A stretch of DNA of 46,064 nt from CAYNYI01 sp964401455 (lineage in GTDB: Bacteria > Fibrobacterota > OXYB2-FULL-49-7 > CAYNYI01), in the NCBI GenBank assembly GCA_964401455.1, contig CAYNYI010000008.1:1-46064 (forward strand). The letters are read 5' to 3'. Below the pieces are notes generated by a model. That model ran no database searches and had not been told where the DNA came from. It saw only the letters and a program-made list of their open reading frames with translations. Positions within the stretch are counted from its first letter, which is position 1. Each line of letters opens with the position of its first letter. The position numbers were made by a program, and so were the translations under genes. Below are positions 16,706-24,300 of this stretch, piece after piece.

Positions 16706-19345
16706 TTAAGATACTTCTTCTTCTATTTTCAGCTTTTCATTCTTATCATCAGAATTTTTATTGACCTCCCTGTCTGCCCCGGATTCTTCGAGTGCACCGG
16801 ATAAATCGACCTTCTTGGCCAGATCGGCAATCTCCTTTATATCAAGAATAAGCCCTACACGTCCGTCACCGAGAATAGCGCATCCCGATGCTCCGGATGT
16901 TTTACCGAAATCTCCTTCCAAACTTTTAATAACCGCCTGCTGTTGTCCGAGAATCTCATCGACCATAAGTCCGTAATGCCTGCCGTTATGCTCAACAATA
17001 ACTATTATCGCCTTTTCAGGATCATGAAAATCGGACTTCTCGCCAAACAAGCCGCTCAGTCTTATAAGCCTTATCATTTCACCGCGGAATCTCAGCATCT
17101 CACCTTTACCCTGCACCGTGGCGACATCATTCTCCTTCGGCCTGACCGACTGCACAATAGAAAGGATAGGAATAAGGTACCTCTGGGTTCCGAGCCGAAT
17201 TATCATTCCATCCATAATAGCCATGGTAAGGGGAAGACTTATTGAGAAAACGGACCCCTGATTTTCTTTAGACTCAATGCGGACATTTCCGCCGAGCTTC
17301 TGGATATTTCTTTTAACGACGTCCATACCCACACCGCGGCCGGAAACGTCGGTTATTTTGTCGGCTGTCGAAAAGCCCGGTTCAAATATCAGATTAAACA
17401 TCTCTGTATCATTAAGCTCATCACTTTCGCTTATAATTTCTCTATCTATCGCTTTTTGCCTTATCTTGGTAACATTCAGCCCTTTTCCGTCATCACGGAT
17501 CTGAATTATTATATTGCCGCCCTCATGAAAAGCATTCAAAGTAACTGTTCCTTCGGAACTTTTTCCTATCTTTTCTCTTTCTTCGGTACTTTCAATGCCA
17601 TGATCCACAGAATTTCTAATCATATGAACAAGGGGGTCATTTATCTGCTCTATGACGTTTTTATCGAGCTCCGTCTCCGCGCCCAATATCTGAAGATTGA
17701 CCTTTTTTCCCGACTTATTAGCCAGGTCTCTAACGAGACGCCCCATCTTCTGGAATGTGGGTTTTACAGGAACCATTCTAAGCGACATGGCAACATACTG
17801 TATATCTCTTACGATTTTATTAAGGTGAAGAACATTTTTTGAGAGTTGCCGGTCGCTCTCAGATACAACCGTAGTATTCTGGGATATCATGGACTCGCTG
17901 ATAACCAGCTCACCTACCATATCTATGAGATTATCAAGCTTACCGATATCAACTTTTATATTAGCGATTTCCTTAACAGGTTGTGATTTTCTGGCAACGG
18001 GAACTGAGGAGGAATCTTCTTTTTTTCGAACAATACTCTCTGCCTGTTTATCCGAGACATAAGTGTCATTTTCGCCCTTTAAGAAAGCCCCCACTTTTTC
18101 AGTAATCCCCGCTACTTCAGGATATTCGGAATCTTCAAAAGAATCTCCTTTCAATTGTATTTCGCAAAGAGTGATAAGCTTACGCAGGACATCTACAACT
18201 TCCAGAATTAAATCAATACCGTCTTTTTCTATAATGACCTTCTGCTGTCTCGCGGCATCAAGATAATTCTCGGCTGTATGAGATAATTTGTTAATGTGAT
18301 TCAGAGAGAGAAATCCGGAAACCCCCTTTATTGTGTGGAGAGGACGGAATATCTCGTTAAGAATAGACATATTTTCCGGCTCATTCTCGAATTCCAGGAC
18401 CTTTTCCTCAATAGAATCTAAATGCTCATTGCTTTCAGAAATAAAATCTATATAAATGGATTTATCTTCTATAGTATTCATTTCAATGCGTTCAACAGGT
18501 TGTTCCTCTTTATTCTTATCCTTGAGCTTTTCATTCTCCCGGCTATTATTTTTCTCGACGTCTTCCTTCTCTTTGCAAGAGGAAATCTTTTTTTCAACTT
18601 CTTCAATCATGGTACTGAAATCTTCAGCATATGCTTTATCAAAATCAGAAGAAAAAAGCCCGAAATTGTATTTAAGCTCATCGGAAACTTTTAAAAGAAG
18701 ATCTATGACACTTCTATCGGCTTCGAGAGAACCTTTTCTAAGACGGTCTAAAAGAGTCTCAAGATGATGAAAAAACCTGTTAAGATTCGGAAGATTGGCA
18801 AAGCCGGTTTCTCCCTTAAGTGTGTGGATTTTCCCGAATATGTCATGGACTATCGAGTTTTCTCCGGGGGAGTTCTCAAGTTCCAGAATATCCTGTTCAA
18901 GATCCTCAAGCATTCCGGCGGCGTTGCCGATATATTCCAGAATTTCGTTTCTATCTTCTCCTTCGGGAATATTAATGACCTCTGCTTTCTCAGAAGTATC
19001 TTTCCCGGCCTTTTTTCGGAAATCTTTACTTTTGGAACCTTGGTCTGCTTTTTTACCTGTAGGTTTGCCTGTATTATCTATCTCCAATACAGCCTCCTGG
19101 ATTTCAGAGCTGATTTCCCCAATCTTTTCGATATTCCTTTTCCGGGACCCAGAATCCAGAATAAACTCTTCAGTAACAGCCGTGAGATCTTCAGTCAGAG
19201 ATTTCAGGAATTTATCGTATGGGGGCTCCAGAGAAGATTTTAATTCCTCTATTTTGTTAAGAAGATTGCCCGCGCTGGATAGGTCCGATTCATTAACCGA
19301 TGCCGCCGCAAATGAAATATCGGCTACAATCTCTTTTATTTCCAT
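16706..19345 (-). CDS. cheA: Chemotaxis histidine kinase CheA (copy 2, tandem Hpt domains)
   Basis: The start is the ATG at 19345, with GGGGC 8 nt upstream; a longer reading to 19387 would run into the preceding gene. The 879-residue product has an N-terminal helical segment, then a Lys-rich linker. Two Hpt domains follow, with phospho-His near 174 (GKIHTLKGETGF) and 337 (RPLHTIKGVSGF). Next come the dimerisation region, the HATPase domain (IRNSVDHGIES, IRDDGKGLN, DVSGRGVGMDVV) and a CheW-like domain. Tandem Hpt domains are typical of CheA/ChpA-like kinases of type IV pilus or other alternative systems. A charged C-terminal tail ends the protein. Confidence 0.94.
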   Translation of the reverse strand: MEIKEIVADISFAAASVNESDLSSAGNLLNKIEELKSSLEPPYDKFLKSLTEDLTAVTEEFILDSGSRKRNIEKIGEISSEIQEAVLEIDNTGKPTGKKADQGSKSKDFRKKAGKDTSEKAEVINIPEGEDRNEILEYIGNAAGMLEDLEQDILELENSPGENSIVHDIFGKIHTLKGETGFANLPNLNRFFHHLETLLDRLRKGSLEADRSVIDLLLKVSDELKYNFGLFSSDFDKAYAEDFSTMIEEVEKKISSCKEKEDVEKNNSRENEKLKDKNKEEQPVERIEMNTIEDKSIYIDFISESNEHLDSIEEKVLEFENEPENMSILNEIFRPLHTIKGVSGFLSLNHINKLSHTAENYLDAARQQKVIIEKDGIDLILEVVDVLRKLITLCEIQLKGDSFEDSEYPEVAGITEKVGAFLKGENDTYVSDKQAESIVRKKEDSSSVPVARKSQPVKEIANIKVDIGKLDNLIDMVGELVISESMISQNTTVVSESDRQLSKNVLHLNKIVRDIQYVAMSLRMVPVKPTFQKMGRLVRDLANKSGKKVNLQILGAETELDKNVIEQINDPLVHMIRNSVDHGIESTEEREKIGKSSEGTVTLNAFHEGGNIIIQIRDDGKGLNVTKIRQKAIDREIISESDELNDTEMFNLIFEPGFSTADKITDVSGRGVGMDVVKRNIQKLGGNVRIESKENQGSVFSISLPLTMAIMDGMIIRLGTQRYLIPILSIVQSVRPKENDVATVQGKGEMLRFRGEMIRLIRLSGLFGEKSDFHDPEKAIIVIVEHNGRHYGLMVDEILGQQQAVIKSLEGDFGKTSGASGCAILGDGRVGLILDIKEIADLAKKVDLSGALEESGADREVNKNSDDKNEKLKIEEEVS

Positions 19346-19359
19346 AATACTGCCCCGAT

Positions 19360-19776
19360 TTATGTTATTTTTTCTATTCCACAACAAAAAGACACAGCTT
19401 TTTTCAGAATATCTCCCGCTGATTTGTTATTATCAAAAGGAACAACCATTATAATCAAAGTCAACTCAGAGTAATTCGCGATACTGAAAAAGTGGGGAAT
19501 TCCCGATCTGCCTGAAACTTCTTGGCCGGTCCCGGGTGACGGAATAAAAATTGTATTAATATTTTTTCTTGTAACCCCGGATCCGCCCACTACATGGTAG
19601 TACTCAATAATTTTATCCCGATAATCATCGTTTTCAATGAGATCCGAATTTTTAACGGACCTCAGCATAACCTTATTGGAGCCTTTTTTTACAATGAGAC
19701 ACCCCGCCGCTTTTACACCTTCTATTTCCATTATCTTAGATAGAAGGGCCTGCATTCTGTCAGTAATGTCTTTCAT
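19360..19776 (-). CDS. Small Roadblock/LC7-like protein, first gene of the chemotaxis operon
   Basis: This 138-residue soluble protein is not confidently recognised. Its opening (LLSKIMEIEGVKAAGCLIVKKG), followed by a middle strand-rich part and a C-terminal helix, resembles the Roadblock/LC7 fold. That fold is often found next to small GTPases or in polarity modules. No GTPase gene is in the window. A strong AAAGGAG lies 7 nt before the ATG, and the gene sits directly behind the putative sigma54 promoter. As the first gene of a chemotaxis operon it may be an adaptor or localisation factor; that is inference. Confidence 0.6.
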   Translation of the reverse strand: MKDITDRMQALLSKIMEIEGVKAAGCLIVKKGSNKVMLRSVKNSDLIENDDYRDKIIEYYHVVGGSGVTRKNINTIFIPSPGTGQEVSGRSGIPHFFSIANYSELTLIIMVVPFDNNKSAGDILKKAVSFCCGIEKIT

Positions 19777-19798
19777 AAAAAATCTCCTTTATGCGAAA

Positions 19799-19820
19799 AT
19801 TATACCGCAATCAACGTGCC
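19799..19820 (-). promoter_or_regulatory. Putative sigma54 promoter of the chemotaxis operon (overlaps a TATAAT)
   Basis: On the minus strand GGCACGTTGATTGC (19820 down to 19807) matches the sigma54 -24/-12 pattern, with invariant GG and GC 10 bp apart. The predicted start is near 19796, about 20 nt before the ATG and just upstream of the Shine-Dalgarno. A TATAAT at 19804-19799 overlaps it but has only a poor -35 (TTGCTT), so a sigma70 reading is weaker. Confidence 0.6.
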
Positions 19821-19884
19821 GAAGCAAAACTGCATTATTTTATGATGAAAATAAGGGTTTCAGGTTTTATAACAGCAAAAACAT

Positions 19885-19900
19885 TTCGCATGAGTGCGAA
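19885..19900. promoter_or_regulatory. TTCGCA-N4-TGCGAA palindrome, possible activator site
   Basis: TTCGCA-TGAG-TGCGAA is a perfect inverted repeat with 6-bp arms, centred about 95 bp upstream of the predicted sigma54 start. Half-sites of the same word occur at 19791-19798 (ATGCGAAA) and 19973-19980 (TTTCGCAC). Position and symmetry fit an upstream activating sequence for an enhancer-binding protein. The divergently encoded sigma54 regulator at 22477 is the nearest candidate. Confidence 0.45.
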
Positions 19901-20036
19901 TAAAAAATACACAGAAAAACAATACGTACTATATCTCATATAATACCAGCAAGTTAAGCTTGTTTCGCACAATGTAAATTATTTATGCCATTTTTTCGCG
20001 TCTTTGTGAAAAGGCTGAAAAAGTACATTTTTTTTA

Positions 20037-20065
20037 TTGACAGGACTGCTGTTTTTCGCTATAAT
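20037..20065 (+). promoter_or_regulatory. Full-consensus sigma70 promoter of the hybrid kinase gene
   Basis: TTGACA at 20037-20042 and TATAAT at 20060-20065 are separated by exactly 17 bp. Only CTGAG separates the -10 box from the ATG at 20071, so the predicted transcription start falls on or next to the start codon. No Shine-Dalgarno sequence can fit on that transcript. Confidence 0.85.
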
Positions 20066-20070
20066 CTGAG

Positions 20071-22470
20071 ATGAATATGAATATTGTTACTTATTACCAT
20101 TTTCTTCTTCATGCAGCCGTATTCATTTTAGTTTATGCCGTTTTCGCTCTTTACAGAAAAGGCAAAACAGACGGCGATAATCGAGAATTACCGGGAAGTG
20201 TATATCAAAAAATCTTTTCCGATTCGGAATGCGGAATAGCGATTATAAATAACAAGGGCAGAGTTATAAAATGGAACAGGCAAATGGAGGAAATATATGA
20301 TATTCCGGCAGATGAAGCAGAAACCGAATACATATGGAACCTTCGCAGACAAGCTTTTGGAATTCGTGAATATGACGAAAAACGCTTCGTTCAATTAAAA
20401 AATAAAATACTCAATTATTTGCAAAAACAGGAAGCCGGGTGGCTCAACATTCCTTTGGAACACAAAATCATCTCTCATGACGGCGATAAAAAAATCGCAC
20501 AATCAATGATATTAAGAATCGATCATGACAAAGAATTCTATACCGCGTGTTTCAGCAGAGACATCACAGAGAAGAAAGCCGCGGAAACCAATGTAAGGGA
20601 AAGTCAAAGAAATTTTCTTCACCTGGCAGAATCTCTACCGGTAGGTATTTTCAAAACCGATAAAAAGGGTTGGATAAAATATGTAAATCCACAATTTAAG
20701 CAAGCTACCGGAATTGAGCTTTTGTCAGACAGAGATATTTCGTGGAGAGAAATTCTTCTCAGCGGAGAAATCGAACATCCTGTGCCTGATACGGAAGAGG
20801 GCTTATTCCTTGATTCAGAATTTAGACTGAGTAACGGCAAATGGATAAGATGTAAAATCATCAGCAATTACGCACATAGTAAATTTCAGGGCTTTATAGG
20901 CATAATAACAGATATTACCGATTATAAGACCGCTCTCAACAGCCTGCTGAACGAACGTAAAAAATTCAGCAGAACTTTCGAATATATCGGTGATGCTGTT
21001 TTAACAATAGACAATTCCGGTATCTGCGACCTTATTAACAGAAAGGCAGTCAATCTTCTGAAAATTTCACGGGACAGCTGCATTGGGCAGCATTATTCCA
21101 CATTCTTTAAAGTTACTTCGGCAAACAAACAGGCCTTCTGCCCGGTGGAAAAATCTATTTCAGAGAAAACAAATACTCGTTTTCCATCCGGCACCTGCAT
21201 CAACTCGGAAATTGAGAGCCCTCTTTATATTGATGGATCTTCATGCCCCATTATATTAAACGGCGAAATATGCGGAGCTGTAATCATTTTCAGAGATATC
21301 ACAAATTCCGCCAGGATGACTGAGGCCCTGAACAGAACAGAAGAGCTTGAATCCATTGGTTTATTGACCGGCGGGTTGGCTCACGACTTCAATAATCTTC
21401 TTACATCCATAACCGGAAATATGTTTCTCGCTATCAGAAAACTGGATAGTTTTTCTCCCGCTTCACGTTTTATCGGCGAAGCGCAGAAAGCGGCGGAGAT
21501 AGCAAAAAACATTACCGGACAGCTGCTTTCGTACGCAAAGAAAACCAAACCGGTCCTCAAACCAGAAAAGATTGAAAAAGTCGTATCCGACGCGGCCAGA
21601 TTCGCGTTGACCGGTTCTAAAATCAGCTATTCCTTCAAGGCCGACCGGAATATACCCGCATGCGATATCGACCCCGGGCAAATAGCTCAGGTGATTAACA
21701 ATCTGACTTTAAACGCCACCCAGGCCATGCCCGAAGGAGGAGAACTTGAAATAACCATTTCTGTGGCAGATTCGTCCCAAGAGTTTTTTTCTCTTCTAAA
21801 ATACGGAAATAATTTTATTAAAATTTCCATAACCGATAACGGACCCGGAATTCCGCCGGAAAAACTGGATAAAATATTTAATCCTTATTTTACCACAAAA
21901 AAGGACGGAAGCGGCCTCGGGCTTGCAAATTCCCTAAGGGTGATAAAACAACATAACGGACATATCCTGGTTTCATCAGTACCTGGAAAAGAAACCTGTT
22001 TCAGTATCTTTCTTCCACCTTCAAAAAAGAAAATTCTCAAAAAAACTATCACGAAAGAAAGTAAAATATCCAATACCGGGGGAAAAGTACTGTTGATGGA
22101 TGACGAACAGTATATTCTCGACACAACCAAAGAGCTATTAAAGTATTTCGGCTATGAAGTCGTAACCACATCGAGCGGTCCGGAGACGCTCATGAAATAC
22201 CGGGAATCTCTTCCTCCCGGGAAAGAGAAAATCGATGCAGTAATTCTTGACCTTACACTACCGGGAGGCATGGGCGGCAAAGAAGTAATATCTAAATTGA
22301 AAAAGCTGGACCCCGAAGTTAAAGCGATTGTTTCCTCCGGATACCCGGAAGACCCGGCGATGACTAACTTCAGTGATTTCGGATTTATGGCAAAAATAAA
22401 AAAACCCTATGATGTCTATGAACTCAATAGTATATTGAGTGCTATTATAAATTGTAAAGTGGGAACATAA
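20071..22470 (+). CDS. Hybrid PAS histidine kinase with C-terminal receiver
   Basis: This 799-residue kinase has one N-terminal membrane segment (about 8-28) and three PAS-type domains at about 45-170, 175-290 and 295-410. The HisKA box is LTGGLAHDFNNLLTSITGN, with its His near 438. The HATPase domain has LTLNATQAMPEGG, DNGPGIPPEKL and GSGLGLANS. The receiver (about 675-795) has LMDDEQ and the phosphoacceptor Asp in ILDLTLPGGMGG. The kinase core resembles NtrB-like members with a degenerate-spaced HDFNN box. It is followed 6 bp later by a sigma54-dependent regulator, its likely partner. Confidence 0.95.
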   Translation: MNMNIVTYYHFLLHAAVFILVYAVFALYRKGKTDGDNRELPGSVYQKIFSDSECGIAIINNKGRVIKWNRQMEEIYDIPADEAETEYIWNLRRQAFGIREYDEKRFVQLKNKILNYLQKQEAGWLNIPLEHKIISHDGDKKIAQSMILRIDHDKEFYTACFSRDITEKKAAETNVRESQRNFLHLAESLPVGIFKTDKKGWIKYVNPQFKQATGIELLSDRDISWREILLSGEIEHPVPDTEEGLFLDSEFRLSNGKWIRCKIISNYAHSKFQGFIGIITDITDYKTALNSLLNERKKFSRTFEYIGDAVLTIDNSGICDLINRKAVNLLKISRDSCIGQHYSTFFKVTSANKQAFCPVEKSISEKTNTRFPSGTCINSEIESPLYIDGSSCPIILNGEICGAVIIFRDITNSARMTEALNRTEELESIGLLTGGLAHDFNNLLTSITGNMFLAIRKLDSFSPASRFIGEAQKAAEIAKNITGQLLSYAKKTKPVLKPEKIEKVVSDAARFALTGSKISYSFKADRNIPACDIDPGQIAQVINNLTLNATQAMPEGGELEITISVADSSQEFFSLLKYGNNFIKISITDNGPGIPPEKLDKIFNPYFTTKKDGSGLGLANSLRVIKQHNGHILVSSVPGKETCFSIFLPPSKKKILKKTITKESKISNTGGKVLLMDDEQYILDTTKELLKYFGYEVVTTSSGPETLMKYRESLPPGKEKIDAVILDLTLPGGMGGKEVISKLKKLDPEVKAIVSSGYPEDPAMTNFSDFGFMAKIKKPYDVYELNSILSAIINCKVGT

Positions 22471-22476
22471 AACTTT

Positions 22477-23850
22477 ATGAACAAAAAAGACCGCGGCATA
22501 AGCGTGCTGATTGTAGATGATGACGAAACCATTCTTAGCTTTATGTCCATTCTACTCGAAGAAGAGGGCTATGAGGTCGAGTCTGACTCATCCTCCGTTT
22601 CCGCTCTCCGAAAATTCAAGGCCCTTCGGCACGATATACTTATAACCGACCTTATGATGCCGGAACTTAACGGTATAGACCTTATAAAAAAAGCCCGACA
22701 AATAAGCCCTGACTCCGTTTTTCTTATACTTACCGGTAATGCCAGTGTTGAGACCGCAATATCCGCTATGAAACACGGAGCTTACGACTACCTCGCGAAA
22801 CCTCCGAATCCGGAAGAGCTTCTGTTTCTTCTCGAAAGAGCCTCGGAAAAGGTTCAACTTGTAAAAAAAGTTGAAAACCTCCGGAGTATAGTAAACGAAA
22901 AGTATAATAAAAAAAACATTGTCGGAATGTCCGTACCAATGAAGAATGTTTTCAACTCACTGGAGAAAGCCGAGAAGTCCGATGCGACAGTACTGATCCA
23001 GGGAGAAAGCGGAACAGGCAAAGAACTTGTGGCAAAAGCGGTTTACTCTTTCGGTCTTCGGTCGGATATGCCTTTTATAACCGTAAACTGCTGCGATATC
23101 CAGGAATCGCTAATTGAAAGCGAGCTCTTCGGTCACAAAAAGGGCAGCTTCACCGGAACCGTCGAGCATAAAAAAGGACTCTTCGAAGAGGCAGACACGG
23201 GTACAATATTTCTGGATGAAATAGGTGAAATAACTTCCAATATGCAGAAAAAATTTCTGAGAGTAATTCAGGAAGGGGAAATTAAAAGGATTGGAGAAAA
23301 TAAATATCGAAAGGTCAATATCAGGATTATCGCGGCCACCAATAAGGACCTCAAAGAAGAAGTTGAAAAAGGGTGTTTCCGTGAAGACCTTTACTACAGG
23401 TTAAATGTCATCTCCATAAAAATTCCTCCCTTAAGAGAGAGGAAAGAAGATATACCGCTTCTGATAAGCCATTTTTTAAAACGGCTGAATCAGAAATACC
23501 ATACCGAAAAAAAGATTTCTCCGGAAACCGTAAATCTGCTTTGCTCTCATGATTATCCGGGTAATGTAAGAGAACTCGAAAACACAATTGAGCGTATGCT
23601 TCTTTATTCCGGAGGCGAAACAATAAAACCGGCTGATATTCCGGCTGATATTGTACCGGTAAAAGAAGAGAACACCGATTTTGCGCTTCATTCCGAAAGC
23701 CTTTTTGAACTGAATAAAAAATTTGAGCAAACAGAGCTCTCGATTCTAAAAAAAGCGCTAAACGAAAACAAAGACAAGAAAACAGCCGCTGCCTCGTTAG
23801 GAATTAACCTGGCTACGCTTTATCGCAAAATTAAAAAATATTCCCTCTGA
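22477..23850 (+). CDS. Sigma54-dependent response regulator (NtrC family)
   Basis: This 457-residue activator has a receiver (IVDDDETILS, Asp in ITDLMMPELNG) and an AAA+ domain with Walker A GESGTGKE (about 171-178) and the Walker B region GTIFLDEIGE. The C-terminal Fis-type helix-turn-helix is KKTAAASLGINLATLYRKI. The sigma54-contact loop reads GSFTGT rather than GAFTGA. It is co-transcribed with the hybrid kinase, 6 bp apart. A sigma54-like promoter lies divergently at 19807-19820, so the chemotaxis operon is a plausible target. Confidence 0.96.
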   Translation: MNKKDRGISVLIVDDDETILSFMSILLEEEGYEVESDSSSVSALRKFKALRHDILITDLMMPELNGIDLIKKARQISPDSVFLILTGNASVETAISAMKHGAYDYLAKPPNPEELLFLLERASEKVQLVKKVENLRSIVNEKYNKKNIVGMSVPMKNVFNSLEKAEKSDATVLIQGESGTGKELVAKAVYSFGLRSDMPFITVNCCDIQESLIESELFGHKKGSFTGTVEHKKGLFEEADTGTIFLDEIGEITSNMQKKFLRVIQEGEIKRIGENKYRKVNIRIIAATNKDLKEEVEKGCFREDLYYRLNVISIKIPPLRERKEDIPLLISHFLKRLNQKYHTEKKISPETVNLLCSHDYPGNVRELENTIERMLLYSGGETIKPADIPADIVPVKEENTDFALHSESLFELNKKFEQTELSILKKALNENKDKKTAAASLGINLATLYRKIKKYSL

Positions 23851-23881
23851 AACTGAATTTTCCACCGTTTAATCTTTCGGA

Positions 23882-23911
23882 TTGATTTGTTTATCTTATA
23901 CATTGTATATT
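23882..23911 (+). promoter_or_regulatory. Possible sigma70 promoter of the RiPP precursor gene
   Basis: TTGATT (23882-23887) and TATATT (23906-23911) are 18 bp apart, and the ATG is about 32 nt beyond the predicted start. No GG-N10-GC sigma54 pattern was found in the 99 bp upstream of the gene. AAGGAGGG at 23936-23943 gives a strong Shine-Dalgarno for the peptide. Confidence 0.45.
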
Positions 23912-23949
23912 AAGTCTGCATTAAACCAATTTAATAAGGAGGGATTAAA

Positions 23950-24237
23950 ATGAAAAAAGAAGACCTTAAAAGAATGCTTAAAACTGTTGGGATAGCCTCA
24001 TGTATAACAGGCGCCGCACTTATGTCAACCGGATGTTCCGACGGAGGAAAGACATCCTGCGGCGATAAAAAAAGCGGCTCGGAAGAAAGCCAGACTTCCT
24101 GCGGTAAAGGCTCCTGCAGCAAGATGGAAAAAGCGGACTCTTCAAGCACCTCCTGCGGCAAGGGCGCAGAATCGAAAGAGGAAAAATCCGGTGAAGCGGA
24201 GACCTCATGCGGAAAAGGAAGCGACAGTAAAGAGTAA
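23950..24237 (+). CDS. sbtA: SbtA-like RiPP precursor with four TSCG motifs
   Basis: This 95-residue peptide has a basic, hydrophobic leader (about 1-29, ending STGC) and a hydrophilic tail of Lys, Glu, Ser and Gly. In the tail TSCG recurs at residues 35-38, 49-52, 67-70 and 85-88, three times as TSCGKG, at spacings of 14, 18 and 18. An extra GSCSK lies at 54-58. This pattern and the adjacent radical SAM gene match SbtA-type thio(seleno)oxazole precursors. All motif positions are Cys and the gene ends in TAA, so no selenocysteine is encoded. The leader could also be read as a lipoprotein signal, although its lipobox is poor. Modification chemistry is inferred from the family, not shown. Confidence 0.8.
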   Translation: MKKEDLKRMLKTVGIASCITGAALMSTGCSDGGKTSCGDKKSGSEESQTSCGKGSCSKMEKADSSSTSCGKGAESKEEKSGEAETSCGKGSDSKE

Positions 24238-24261
24238 TTATTTTCCGTTAAATAACAGGCC

Positions 24262-24297
24262 GTATAAAGGGGAGGGACACCTCCCCTTTATACTTTT
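24262..24297 (+). terminator. Hairpin terminator/attenuator between precursor and maturase
   Basis: GTATAAAGGGGAGG (24262-24275) and its exact complement (24280-24293) form a 14-bp stem with a GACA loop, followed by TTTT. It lies between the precursor stop and the maturase ATG. Partial read-through would give excess precursor over enzyme. The only GGAGG near the maturase gene is inside the 5' arm, about 25 nt before the ATG. Confidence 0.8.
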
Positions 24298-24300
24298 AAC

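Noticed and set aside
23950..24240. Selenocysteine codon in the RiPP precursor
   Set aside because: All motif positions are TGC, the frame ends in TAA, and no TGA followed by a SECIS-like hairpin was seen.
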